Of a DNA stretch of 64,000 bases, positions 22,728-31,167 are shown piece by piece; within the stretch, counting starts at the first letter, position 1, and every line of letters starts with the position of its first letter. Source of the DNA: Orlajensenia flava. GTDB taxonomy: Bacteria > Actinomycetota > Actinomycetes > Actinomycetales > Microbacteriaceae. Made by a program: the position numbers and the translations under genes. Location: the NCBI RefSeq assembly GCF_004801905.1, contig NZ_SSSN01000014.1, forward strand, positions 91,928 to 155,927, given 5' to 3'. The notes under the pieces are model-generated. The model had not been told where the DNA came from. It worked only from the letters and a program-made list of their open reading frames with translations, and ran no database searches.

Positions 22728-24131
22728 GTGGGTGGAGTGCGCATTCTGGCGACAGCGGGAGCCCTCGCGATCGCGGCTGTTCTCGCTTCCGCACCAGCGG
22801 CGTGGGCGGATGCTGGTGCCGGCAGTGTCAGCGGATCGGTCTCGGGCGACGACGGTCGCGCTCTACACGGGGAGGTGCGGCTGTACCTCGATGGCCACGA
22901 CCTGCCGACCGCCTACACGACCACGAACGACGACGGGTCCTTCCTCTTCGACGCCGTGCCCGACGGGAATTACCGTGTGGGTGTCTCCCTCCGGGCGGAC
23001 GAGCGAACGGCGTGGGGTGACGTTCCGAAGACGATCTGGGCGCTGACATCCTCGGGCGAACGAATGGCCATGCCCGAGGCGAACGTCGTCAATGGCTCGA
23101 CCGTCAGCGGAGTGGCAGTCGTCGCGCCACACCTGCGAACGGTGTCGGGACACGTTGGTGGCGAGCGCAGCGGCCGGACCGGTCCCGTCGAAGGTGCGAC
23201 GGTCTGTCTCATGGTCGACAACGCGAGCGCCTCTTCGTGCGTTGACACGGATGGCGACGGGAACTTCGTGATCGCCGGCGTCTACCCCGGCGAGTACGAC
23301 CTGCATGCGTCCGCCGACGACTTCGCCTACCTCATGGACGAGCCTCGCCTCACGGTTGGCGCGACAGATATCGGTGGAGTCGCCGTCGTCCTCCACTCCG
23401 GCGCCACACTGACCGGGCGTATAGCCGTCAATGGCGGCGGCTGGCCGGCGACGCTCGTGCCAGTCATCCTCCAGGACGCCGGTGGACACGGGATCCTTCT
23501 CGGACCGGAGATCGACCACGACGGCGCCTACGTCATCTCCCACGTCCCGGCCGGCGACTGGAAGCTGTCGTTCGGTCTGATCCCCGACGGCGTCTCGACG
23601 AAGTGGGTGCCGCAGTGGTGGCGGGGCGCGGCATCAATCGACGGGGCCGAGACCATCACCGTGGCGAACAATCAGGTGGTCACTGGTTACGACGTCACCA
23701 TGACGCCCAAGGCGGACACCCTGCCGCCCGTCACATTGTCGGTCGGGTCAGTCGCACCAGGCGGATCCGTTCACGTGTCAGCGAATGTCTTCAGCGCCGG
23801 CGCACGGAGCGAACTGTGGCTGCATTCGACTCCGGTTCTACTGAGCGCTGTCACATCGGACGATCGGGGTGCGGTGAGCGCCGACGTGACCATCCCGCCA
23901 TCCACGCCGCCTGGCACCCACCGCATCGTCCTCGTAGATGCCGACGGGCAGGAATTCGCCTCAGCCGACTTCGTCGTGACGGCGGCAGCAGCGAAGGCGG
24001 GCGGGGCGATTCTGGCCGAGACGGGCGTCGCGCCTGCGGCTTCAGGAGGCCTCGGCGTCCTCGTCGTGATAGTCGGGTGCACGATGTGCGCGGCCGTCGC
24101 CGTTCGCCGGCGAGCAGCCCGCACGCGGTAG
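22728..24131 (+). CDS. secreted repeat-domain surface protein with C-terminal LAETG sorting signal
   Basis: A 467-residue cell-surface protein. The N-terminal signal peptide runs VGGVRILATAGALAI to SAPAAWA, with cleavage expected near residue 27. Then come three or four carboxypeptidase-regulatory-like / Cna-B-type beta-sandwich repeats, each with a GxF..VPDGNYRV or VYPGEYDL-type end. A later Ig-like segment ends VLVDADGQEFASADFVV. The C-terminus has LAETG, a hydrophobic segment (GGLGVLVVIVGCTMCAAVAV) and RRRAARTR, which is a sortase signal of the LAXTG type used by class E sortases. GTG 22728 has a good ribosome binding site. No sortase gene is in the window. The ligand is unknown. Confidence 0.72.
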   Translation: MGGVRILATAGALAIAAVLASAPAAWADAGAGSVSGSVSGDDGRALHGEVRLYLDGHDLPTAYTTTNDDGSFLFDAVPDGNYRVGVSLRADERTAWGDVPKTIWALTSSGERMAMPEANVVNGSTVSGVAVVAPHLRTVSGHVGGERSGRTGPVEGATVCLMVDNASASSCVDTDGDGNFVIAGVYPGEYDLHASADDFAYLMDEPRLTVGATDIGGVAVVLHSGATLTGRIAVNGGGWPATLVPVILQDAGGHGILLGPEIDHDGAYVISHVPAGDWKLSFGLIPDGVSTKWVPQWWRGAASIDGAETITVANNQVVTGYDVTMTPKADTLPPVTLSVGSVAPGGSVHVSANVFSAGARSELWLHSTPVLLSAVTSDDRGAVSADVTIPPSTPPGTHRIVLVDADGQEFASADFVVTAAAAKAGGAILAETGVAPAASGGLGVLVVIVGCTMCAAVAVRRRAARTR

Positions 24132-24150
24132 TGGGTCGGGTGTCGTCAGC

Positions 24151-24888
24151 CTAAGCACGGGCGCGCAGCGGCAGCCAGGCGAGCACCCGCTGGATCTCCT
24201 CGTCCCAGAGCCTCCACTCGTGGCCTCCGGCAAGTTCGGCGTAGGTGAGAGGGAGGCCGCGACTCTCGGCACGATCGCGGAACCGGCGGTTCTCGGCGAG
24301 CAGCCTGTCGTCCGTGCCACACGACACATACAGGGCAGGGCTCGCCTCAGCCGTAAGGCCGTCGATGAGGGCGAGCAGGTCGTCATCGACTGCTTGGGCG
24401 CGCTCGACGCTGCCGTGATTGGCGAGCCATTCGTCGTCGCGCTCCCGCCCGACGACGTCGAGTGCGCCCGAGAGGCTGGCGGCCGCGGCGACGGCACCCG
24501 GCTTGCCGAGCGCCCACTTCAGCGCACCGTACCCGCCCATCGACAGGCCCGCCACGAAGGTGTCCTCGCGCGCCTCCGAGAGTGGGAAGAACGCGCGCAT
24601 GGTGGCCGGGAGCTCTTCGGATATGAAGGTGAAGTAGTCGTAGCCGACGGCCTGATCGGTGTAGAAGCTCCGCGCGCCATTCGGCATGACGACCGCGAGC
24701 CTCAACTCGCTGACGTGACGCTCGATGGCGCTCCAGCGCAACCACGCCGTCTCGTCGTCGGACCTGCCGTGAAGCAGGTACAACACGGGCACCGGCCGGC
24801 CGTCGAGCGCTTCCTGCGGCAGGATCACGTTGGCGTGCGTGCTGACGCCGAGCACCTCGGAGAAGAACGAACACTGCATCAGGGCCAT
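24151..24888 (-). CDS. esterase, tributyrin/S-formylglutathione hydrolase-like
   Basis: A 245-residue esterase of the EstA/esterase D fold. Marks are YLLHGRSDDETAWLRWSAIER, VVMPNGARSFYTDQ, the nucleophile elbow GLSMGGYGALKWAL, an Asp region (CGTDDRLL) and a catalytic-His region (GGHEWRLWD). Close relatives include secreted tributyrin esterases and feruloyl/acetyl esterases; no signal peptide is seen here, so it acts inside the cell. TAGGGT (minus strand, 24895-24900) lies six bases before the ATG, implying its own leaderless transcript, although it lies downstream of the GH28-like gene on the same strand. Confidence 0.82.
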   Translation of the reverse strand: MALMQCSFFSEVLGVSTHANVILPQEALDGRPVPVLYLLHGRSDDETAWLRWSAIERHVSELRLAVVMPNGARSFYTDQAVGYDYFTFISEELPATMRAFFPLSEAREDTFVAGLSMGGYGALKWALGKPGAVAAAASLSGALDVVGRERDDEWLANHGSVERAQAVDDDLLALIDGLTAEASPALYVSCGTDDRLLAENRRFRDRAESRGLPLTYAELAGGHEWRLWDEEIQRVLAWLPLRARA

Positions 24889-24937
24889 GGCGTCACCCTA
24901 GACGTGTTCCGCGCCGACGCCGAGCGCTCCCGCCGTC

Positions 24938-25035
24938 GAACTCAGGCGACGGATGCGGCGAGCCCACCCACGAGGATGCCGAGCCGCCGTCCACGTCAGG
25001 CGACGGATGCGGCGAGCCCGTCCACGAGGATCGCC
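24938..25035. repeat. tandem duplication of the 3' end of the GH28-like gene
   Basis: TCAGGCGACGGATGCGGCGA followed by GCCC..CCACGAGGAT occurs twice, about 55 bases apart (near 24941 and 24996). The right copy contains the stop and last codons of the GH28-like gene; the left copy is a non-coding remnant beyond its stop. Confidence 0.75.
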
Positions 25036-26411
25036 GCCCCGCCGTCGAACGCCGGGCCGCGGAAGCCCGACCAGCTGATATCCCGCGATCCGCGAATATC
25101 GAGAGCCGCGCCGTACTCGCCCGCCGGAGCGTCGCCCCACGCCACCTCGACGTCGCGGAGCCGCACGTCGTCGGCGTTCTCGATCAGGATGCCGGGCGGG
25201 GTGATCGCCCGCAGCCCATTCGTCCCGGCCTCTCCCGGGAACGGCGCGGCATGATCGAGCGGGCGCAGGTCCTGCCGACCGCCCGGGTACGCCGTCCACC
25301 GCGCCAGTTCGATGCGCACGTCGCTCAGCAGCACGTCGTGCACCGAGCCGGGGTCGGTCGCGTGGATGAGCACTCCGTTCTCGCCGCGCGCGAGGATGTT
25401 CGAGAACCGCACACGGCGGATGGCGCCCGCCTCGTCGTGCCACGGCGCGGAGCGCACCACGATCGGCTCGCCGCATCCCCACCAATCAGTGCTCGTGTGC
25501 CGCGTCTCGATGACGAGGTTCGCGAACAGCACGTTCTCGACGTACCCGTTCGTCCCGGTGCCGACGGATACCGAGACGCCACGGTGGCTGTCGCGGATGA
25601 CGCAGTCGCTCACCACGATGTTGCGGAGCGGCGCATCCGTGTCGACGCCGACCGTGATGGCGGTCGAGCGGGACTGGACGGTGCATCCGGTGATGACGAT
25701 GTCCTCCACCCCGCCGTAGCGCAGGAACTCGTCGGTGGTCTTGAGCGAGACGCCGTCGTCGGGGGTGATGATGTCGCACCCGACCACGCGCACGCGCTTG
25801 CAGTGATCAAGGTCGATGCCGTCGGCGTTCGGCACGCGCATATCGTTCCGGATGACGATGCCGTCGATGAGCACGCCGTCGCAGCCGGAGAGCCGCACCG
25901 TCCACAGGGCGGCATCCTCGAAGCGCACGTCGCGCAGCACGACGTCGCTGCAGCCGATGAAGAACAGCGGGAACGGCCTGCGCTTGTCCATCTCGTAGAT
26001 CTCGTCCCCGGATGCGATGACGTAGGCTCCCGCGCTGCCGTCGATGACGCCGGTCCCCGTGACCGCGATGTCCCGCGCGTTCTCGGCCCAGAGGAACAGG
26101 CCGTTGGTGAGGGCGTTGGTCGTGCCGACGCCGGAGTTCAGGGCGCCCACCACCACCGTGCGCGAGAACTCGTCGACCGTTGTCGCTGCGACGAGCCGCG
26201 AGCCGCCTTCGAGGTGTAGTTCGACGCCGGTCTTGAGCTCGATCGACCCGCAACGGTAGCGTCCGCCTCCGTCGACGATGACGCGTCCACCACCGACAGA
26301 TGCCGCGGCGTCGATCGCCGCCTGCACGGCAGCGGTGTCGTCCGCCGCGCCGTCGCCGACGGCGCCGAAACCGCGGACGGTGATGGGCGCGAGGGGTGGA
26401 GTGCTGGGCAT
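24996..26411 (-). CDS. glycoside hydrolase family 28-like (polygalacturonase-type beta-helix)
   Basis: A 471-residue right-handed beta-helix enzyme. It starts VRGFGAVGDGAADDTAAVQAAIDAA, the pectate-lyase-3/GH28 opening. It carries PNADGIDLDHCKRV and IITPDDGVSLKTT, which correspond to the GH28 catalytic Asp blocks (NTDGID and DD), and then GVSVSVGTGTNGYVENV. There is no signal peptide, so it probably acts on imported oligosaccharides. GGGAG precedes the ATG at 26411 by six bases. It follows the LacI gene by 63 bases on the same strand. Exact linkage specificity (pectic, rhamnosyl or xylosyl) cannot be read from this. Confidence 0.82.
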   Translation of the reverse strand: MPSTPPLAPITVRGFGAVGDGAADDTAAVQAAIDAAASVGGGRVIVDGGGRYRCGSIELKTGVELHLEGGSRLVAATTVDEFSRTVVVGALNSGVGTTNALTNGLFLWAENARDIAVTGTGVIDGSAGAYVIASGDEIYEMDKRRPFPLFFIGCSDVVLRDVRFEDAALWTVRLSGCDGVLIDGIVIRNDMRVPNADGIDLDHCKRVRVVGCDIITPDDGVSLKTTDEFLRYGGVEDIVITGCTVQSRSTAITVGVDTDAPLRNIVVSDCVIRDSHRGVSVSVGTGTNGYVENVLFANLVIETRHTSTDWWGCGEPIVVRSAPWHDEAGAIRRVRFSNILARGENGVLIHATDPGSVHDVLLSDVRIELARWTAYPGGRQDLRPLDHAAPFPGEAGTNGLRAITPPGILIENADDVRLRDVEVAWGDAPAGEYGAALDIRGSRDISWSGFRGPAFDGGAAILVDGLAASVA

Positions 26412-26474
26412 GGTGGTCTCCCGTGAGGTGCATCGAGGGCTCGTTTGATCGAGCAGGTGGGTGGAGTAATGCGG

Positions 26475-27563
26475 TCAACCCACGGAAGGCGCGGGGATCT
26501 CGCCGGATCCGCGCGCGATGAGGTGAGTGGGGATCTCGACGTGCTGGGGCGGCCCGATCGGGTCCTGCAACCTCGAGACCGCCAGTCGCGCGGCCCGACG
26601 ACCGAGCTCGGCCGGGTCGTAGGCGATGACGCTGATGCCGGCGGCATCCGCGAGCTCGAAGTCGTCGAAGCCGACGAAGGCGATCTCGTCTGGATGCCCG
26701 CGAAGCGCGTGTATGACGCCCGAGCTCGCCTTATTGTTGCCGGCCACGATGGCGGTCGGCGGCTCGTCCATGGCGAGGAGGCTCTCGACGGACTCGGCCG
26801 CGCTCGGACCGCCGACCTCCTCCAGGCGCTCCCACGGCGCGGTGTCGGTGACGCCCACCTCGCGGAGCGCCTGACGGTAGCCGGCCAGGCGCTGCTGGTG
26901 GGTGTACAGCCCGGCGGGGCTGCAGATGAACGCGATGCGTCGATGGCCGGCCGCGGTGAGCGCCCGCACCGCATCGGCCGTCCCCTCGAAGTTCTGCAGG
27001 ACGACGGAGTCGGCAACGAGGTTCTTGGCCGGCCGGTCGATGAAGATGACGGGGGTGCCGAGTTGCCGCTCGCCTTCCAGGTAGGACTGGTCGGATGCGA
27101 TCGGCACCATCAGCAGCGCGCGCACCCGCTGCTTGAGGAGGGTCTCCACCACGCGCGCCTCGCTGCCGGGATCGTCGTCGGTCGCGGCCAGGATCATCAT
27201 GAGTCCGTGCTTGGCGAGCTCGCGTTCGATGCCGGCGGCGACGAGGAAATAGAACGGGTTGGTGAGATCGCCAATGACGAACGCGACCGTGGTCGTCACG
27301 CTGCCGTGACGCAGACTCCGCGCGAGGTTGTTCGGGCGGAACCGCAGCGCCCGGGCGGCCGCCATCACCCGCTCCTTGGTCTCCGCCGAGACCGCCCCGT
27401 TCTCGAGCATCACCCGCGAAACCGTCTTGGGGCTCACGCCCGCGAGCTTCCCCACGTCGGCCAACGTCGCCCGAGGCTGCGTGGCGGGACCGGCATCCGC
27501 GCCGCTCATCGGTTCGATGGGCGCGACGACCTGCTCATCGAGAGACACCGTCGGCTTGATCAC
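26475..27563 (-). CDS. LacI family transcriptional regulator
   Basis: A 362-residue LacI/GalR regulator. The N-terminal HTH is ATLADVGKLAGVSPKTVSRV with the hinge helix RFRPNNLARSLR. The periplasmic-binding-like core follows (VAFVIGDLTNPFYF, VIFIDRPAKN, IAFVGFDDFELAD). The GTG at 27563 is chosen because TACTGT (minus strand, 27570-27575) sits exactly six bases upstream, indicating a leaderless mRNA. Two CG-centred palindromes in the divergent gap (27601-27614, 27735-27748) are its likely operators. It should repress both its own unit (with the GH28-like gene) and the ABC importer/glycosidase operon until a sugar inducer binds. Confidence 0.9.
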   Translation of the reverse strand: MIKPTVSLDEQVVAPIEPMSGADAGPATQPRATLADVGKLAGVSPKTVSRVMLENGAVSAETKERVMAAARALRFRPNNLARSLRHGSVTTTVAFVIGDLTNPFYFLVAAGIERELAKHGLMMILAATDDDPGSEARVVETLLKQRVRALLMVPIASDQSYLEGERQLGTPVIFIDRPAKNLVADSVVLQNFEGTADAVRALTAAGHRRIAFICSPAGLYTHQQRLAGYRQALREVGVTDTAPWERLEEVGGPSAAESVESLLAMDEPPTAIVAGNNKASSGVIHALRGHPDEIAFVGFDDFELADAAGISVIAYDPAELGRRAARLAVSRLQDPIGPPQHVEIPTHLIARGSGEIPAPSVG

Positions 27564-27600
27564 GCAGTCACAGTACACCGAGATTCGCTCACCGCGCGCA

Positions 27601-27614
27601 TGTCAACGTGGACA
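27601..27614. promoter_or_regulatory. LacI-type operator, left site
   Basis: TGTCAACGTGGACA, a one-mismatch version of the perfect site at 27735. It lies about 40 bases upstream of the LacI start on the regulator side, so it probably serves autoregulation. Confidence 0.6.
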
Positions 27615-27732
27615 ACGAACCGAACTTGGGAGCGTGAACCCTGTGAGCCGGGGAGACGGACGCTGCCCGAGTGGCCTGCATACAGGCCGAACGTGCGGGA
27701 CCGACGCAATAGACCTGCATGACGCATCGATT

Positions 27733-27750
27733 AATGTCAACGTTGACATT
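27733..27750. promoter_or_regulatory. LacI-type operator, perfect 18-base palindrome
   Basis: AATGTCAACGTTGACATT is its own reverse complement and has the central CG typical of LacI/GalR operators. It lies just upstream of the -35 box of the importer operon (27756-27761). Confidence 0.78.
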
Positions 27751-27755
27751 CTCTC

Positions 27756-27784
27756 TTGACCTCCCTCACGCCGCGAGGTAGCGT
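27756..27784 (+). promoter_or_regulatory. promoter of the sugar-importer operon
   Basis: TTGACC at 27756-27761, a 17-base spacer, and TAGCGT at 27779-27784. The start site would be near 27791, about 95 bases before the binding-protein gene. It adjoins the perfect operator on its upstream side. Confidence 0.6.
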
Positions 27785-27885
27785 CACTCTCGCGAAGCTC
27801 GGGCCACAGCACCTCGGCCGGCGTCGCCACCGTCACCGTCGACGACGAGTCAGCGTCGACTTGAACCTGAACTGGAGCACAAGAG

Positions 27886-29175
27886 ATGGCAAGGAAGCAC
27901 ATCGCCGGAGTCGCCGTTGTCACGGTGGCCCTCGCGCTCACCGGTTGTTCGGCGTCGAACAACTCAGCATCGGGCGGAGAACCCTCTGGGGACATCACCG
28001 TCCTCACCAACCGCACCGACCTCGTCGACACCACCTTCAAGGACTACAAGAAGGCGTTCGAGAAGAAGTACCCCAAAGTCAACGTCAAGTTCGAGGCGAT
28101 CACCGACTACGAGGGCGAGGTCACCACGCGCCTCTCGACCGGTGACTACGGTGACGTGCTCGGCATCCCGGCATCCGTCACCCCCAGCCAGCTGCCGCAG
28201 TTCTTCGAGCCGCTCGGCGACACCTCGGACATGAAGAAGAAGTACCGCTTCCTCAACGACAAGTCCTATGACGGCAAGCAGTACGGCCTGCCCACGTTCG
28301 GCAACGCGAACGGAATCCTCTACAACAAGCGCATCTGGAAGGAGGCCGGCGTGACCGACCTCCCCAAGACGCCGGACGAGTTCATCGCCGACCTCAAGCT
28401 CATCAAAGAGAAGACCGACGCGATCCCGTACTACACGAACTACAAGGACGGATGGCCGCTCGGCAGCTGGCAGGGCCAGCAGGGCTTCTCCGGCGACACC
28501 GGTGTCGTCACCGATCGTGACAAGTCCGATGCGCCCTGGAGCAAGGGCTCCGAGCAGTACATCACCGATGCCCTCCTGTTCGACGTCGTCAAGGACAAGC
28601 TGAGCGAGGACGACCCCACCACCACAGCCTGGGAAGGCTCGAAGGCGCTGATCGGATCGGGCAAGGCCGCGACCGCGGTGCTCGGCTCGTGGGCCATCTC
28701 GCAATTCCAGCAGGCGGCGAAGGATGCTGGAGCCGATCCGGCCGACATCGGCTACATGCCGTTCCCGTACCAGAAGGACGGCGAGTTCCACTCGGCCATC
28801 GGCGGCGACTTCAACAACGCCATCAACATCAACTCGAAGAACAAGGTCGCGGCGCGTGCCTGGGTCGACTGGTTCACCAACGACTCCGGCTTCGCCCAGA
28901 GCCAGGGAGCGATCCCGGCCCAGGTCGATGCCCCGAACCCGTCGACGCTGCAGGACTTCACCGACGCGAAGGTCAAGCTCGTCGAACTCGACAAGGCCGC
29001 CAACCCGTCGCTGGACTCCGACATCTACAACAAGGCCCAGATCGACCTGTTCGGCAACGTGTACCGTCAGAAGCTCGTCGACATCGCCCGCGGCGCGGCG
29101 GACGGAGACATGAACTCCTACTTCTCGCAGCTGAACAAGGAGTGGGCTGACGCTCGCACCAAGGTCAAGTCCTGA
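27886..29175 (+). CDS. ABC transporter sugar-binding lipoprotein
   Basis: A 429-residue extracellular solute-binding protein of the carbohydrate (CUT1) type. The signal peptide MARKHIAGVAVVTVALALTG ends in lipobox LTGC with Cys21. The mature part shows ITVLTNRTDLVDTTF, YGLPTFGNANGILYNKRIWKEAGV and KTPDEFIADLKLIKEK, typical of the family, and SGKAATAVLGSWAI mid-protein. It captures an oligosaccharide for the permeases at 29309 and 30265. GGAG lies eight bases before the ATG. No transporter ATPase of the MsmK type is in the window; such operons usually borrow a shared ATPase encoded elsewhere. Confidence 0.92.
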   Translation: MARKHIAGVAVVTVALALTGCSASNNSASGGEPSGDITVLTNRTDLVDTTFKDYKKAFEKKYPKVNVKFEAITDYEGEVTTRLSTGDYGDVLGIPASVTPSQLPQFFEPLGDTSDMKKKYRFLNDKSYDGKQYGLPTFGNANGILYNKRIWKEAGVTDLPKTPDEFIADLKLIKEKTDAIPYYTNYKDGWPLGSWQGQQGFSGDTGVVTDRDKSDAPWSKGSEQYITDALLFDVVKDKLSEDDPTTTAWEGSKALIGSGKAATAVLGSWAISQFQQAAKDAGADPADIGYMPFPYQKDGEFHSAIGGDFNNAININSKNKVAARAWVDWFTNDSGFAQSQGAIPAQVDAPNPSTLQDFTDAKVKLVELDKAANPSLDSDIYNKAQIDLFGNVYRQKLVDIARGAADGDMNSYFSQLNKEWADARTKVKS

Positions 29176-29210
29176 CCGGTGAGCCGACGGCCTGACCGCC
29201 GGTGACAGAA

Positions 29211-29243
29211 CGGGTGGGCATCCCGACGACGGATGCCCACCCG
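29211..29243 (+). terminator. intra-operon hairpin between binding protein and permeases
   Basis: A 13-base-pair perfect stem, CGGGTGGGCATCC (29211-29223) with GGATGCCCACCCG (29231-29243), and a seven-base loop. In this position such hairpins usually stabilise the binding-protein mRNA or attenuate transcription into the permease genes. Confidence 0.7.
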
Positions 29244-29308
29244 GTCCATCGCCCTCGCGCCCGAGCGGCGCAGCAACGACCCGATCAGCACAACCAGCGG
29301 GAGCAGCC

Positions 29309-30268
29309 ATGACACAGACGACCGGTACACCGGGGGGCATCGCCCCGACAGCGCCGCCACTCGACGCGGTGGAAGCCAGCGGCAAGGCGCCGCGGCGCGG
29401 CATCCGGCAGTCGAAGTGGACGCCGTACTTCTTCGTGGCGGCGGCCCTGATCCTCCTCATCACCTTCACCTACGTGCCGGCGGCGAACCTGATCTGGTAC
29501 AGCTTCACCGACTGGGACGGCATCGACAAGACGAAGGACTTCGTCGGCTTCGACAGCTACGCCGAGATCTTCACCGACCCCGAGATCTTCCGGGTGTTCT
29601 TCGTGAGCCTCTACTACATCGCGGCGTCGTTCGTGCAGATGGCGCTCGCCCTCTACTTCGCGACACTGCTGAGTTTCAGCACCCGCTTCCGCAACCTGTT
29701 CAAGGGCATCCTGTTCTTCCCGTTCCTCATCAACGGTGTGGCCATCGGCCTGATGTTCCTCTACTTCTTCCAGCCGGGCGGCACCCTCGACGCGCTGCTC
29801 AAGGGCGTCGGCGCGGGCGGCCTCACGACGCAGTGGCTCGGGAATCCGGATGCCGTCAACGTCTCCTTGGCCGCCACGTCCGTGTGGCGCTACACCGGCC
29901 TCAATTTCGTGCTCTTCCTCGGTGCGATCCAGTCGATCCCGTCGCAGCTGTACGAGGCGGCGGAGCTCGATGGCGCGAACCGCTTCCAGCAGTTCCGGTT
30001 CATCATCGTGCCCGGCATCAAGCGCATCATCAGCCTGTCGTTCATCCTGGCGATCTCGGGTAGCCTCGCGGTCTTCGAGATCCCGTTCATCATGACCGGG
30101 GGCGCGAACGGCAGTGCGACCTTCGTCATCGAGACCATCCAGAGGGCCTTCACCTTCCGCCAAGTGGGCGTCGCCTCCGCAATGGCGGTGGTGCTGCTCA
30201 TCATCGTGCTCGTCATCACGTTCATCCAGAGACGCATCGCGCCCGACAAGGAGGTCGAACTCTCATGA
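29309..30268 (+). CDS. carbohydrate ABC transporter permease, MalF-like
   Basis: A 319-residue membrane protein with six predicted transmembrane segments (first at PYFFVAAALILLITFTYV). The EAA loop that contacts the ATPase reads YEAAELDGANRFQQF, near residue 220. The binding-protein-dependent transport domain covers roughly residues 95-310. It pairs with the permease at 30265, whose ATG overlaps its stop (ATGA). The N-terminal ~35 residues are cytoplasmic and low-complexity. It lies 133 bases after the binding-protein gene, beyond a stable hairpin. Confidence 0.92.
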   Translation: MTQTTGTPGGIAPTAPPLDAVEASGKAPRRGIRQSKWTPYFFVAAALILLITFTYVPAANLIWYSFTDWDGIDKTKDFVGFDSYAEIFTDPEIFRVFFVSLYYIAASFVQMALALYFATLLSFSTRFRNLFKGILFFPFLINGVAIGLMFLYFFQPGGTLDALLKGVGAGGLTTQWLGNPDAVNVSLAATSVWRYTGLNFVLFLGAIQSIPSQLYEAAELDGANRFQQFRFIIVPGIKRIISLSFILAISGSLAVFEIPFIMTGGANGSATFVIETIQRAFTFRQVGVASAMAVVLLIIVLVITFIQRRIAPDKEVELS

Positions 30269-31167
30269 CCACCACCGCCTCCCGCCGCGACACCCTCGAC
30301 CTCACGGCCCCCCGGGTCTACGTCCCGCCCGCCTCGCACAAGGTCTCATCCGGATTCTTCGGCTTCCTCAAGTACCTCACCCTCGTCGTGGCGTGCTTCG
30401 TGACGGTGCTGCCGTTGTTCGCCATCTTCATGACCTCGTTCAAGACGCGTCAGGAGTACGCCACCACCGGCCCACTCGACCCGCCGTCGAACTGGTTCAA
30501 CTTCGCCAACTACGTCACCGCGTTCACGCGAGGCAACATGGCGCTCGGGTTCCTCAACACGAGCATCGTGATGGTGCTCTCGCTCGTCGGCACGATCCTC
30601 ATCGGAACCATGACCGCGTACGCGATCGACCGCTTCGACTTCCGCTTCAAGAAGGTGGTGGTGGCGCTCTTCCTCATCGCCACCCTGGTGCCCGGCGTCA
30701 CGACGCAGGTCGCGACCTTCCAGATCGTCGCGGGCCTCGGCCTGTTCAACTCGCTCTGGGCGCTCGTCGTGCTCAACCTCGGCACCGACATCATCGCCAT
30801 CTACATCTTCATCCAGTTCATGCAGTCGATCCCGAAGGAGGTCGACGAAGCGGCGATGCTCGACGGCGCCAACCGATTCACCATCTACTGGCGGGTGATC
30901 CTGCCGCTGCTGAAGCCAGCGATCGCGACCGTGGTGATCGTCAAGGGCATCGCCATCTACAACGAGTTCTACCTGCCCTACCTCTACGCGCCCAACCCGC
31001 AACTCGGGGTGATATCCACGTCGTTGTTCCGCTTTCAAGGACCGTTCGGCTCGCAGTGGGAGGTCATCTCGGCCGGCGCGCTCATCGTCATCATCCCGAC
31101 TCTCGTCCTCTTCCTCTTCCTCCAGAAGTTCATCTACAACGGATTCACCCAGGGAGCCACCAAGTGA
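30265..31167 (+). CDS. carbohydrate ABC transporter permease, MalG-like
   Basis: A 300-residue partner permease with six transmembrane segments (first at YLTLVVACFVTVLPLFAIF). The EAA loop reads VDEAAMLDGANRFTIY near residue 193, and the C-terminus ends LFLFLQKFIYNGFTQGATK, typical of MalG-type subunits. It overlaps the upstream permease by four bases, and its own TGA overlaps the GTG of the beta-mannosidase gene, so import and hydrolysis are translationally linked. This tight coupling is the best clue that the imported sugar is a beta-mannoside. Confidence 0.92.
   Translation: MTTTASRRDTLDLTAPRVYVPPASHKVSSGFFGFLKYLTLVVACFVTVLPLFAIFMTSFKTRQEYATTGPLDPPSNWFNFANYVTAFTRGNMALGFLNTSIVMVLSLVGTILIGTMTAYAIDRFDFRFKKVVVALFLIATLVPGVTTQVATFQIVAGLGLFNSLWALVVLNLGTDIIAIYIFIQFMQSIPKEVDEAAMLDGANRFTIYWRVILPLLKPAIATVVIVKGIAIYNEFYLPYLYAPNPQLGVISTSLFRFQGPFGSQWEVISAGALIVIIPTLVLFLFLQKFIYNGFTQGATK

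Noticed and set aside
30114-31163. Long open frame reading through the second permease into the beta-mannosidase
   Set aside because: It is a shadow of the permease gene in another frame; the GTG at 31164 overlapping the permease TGA is the real start.
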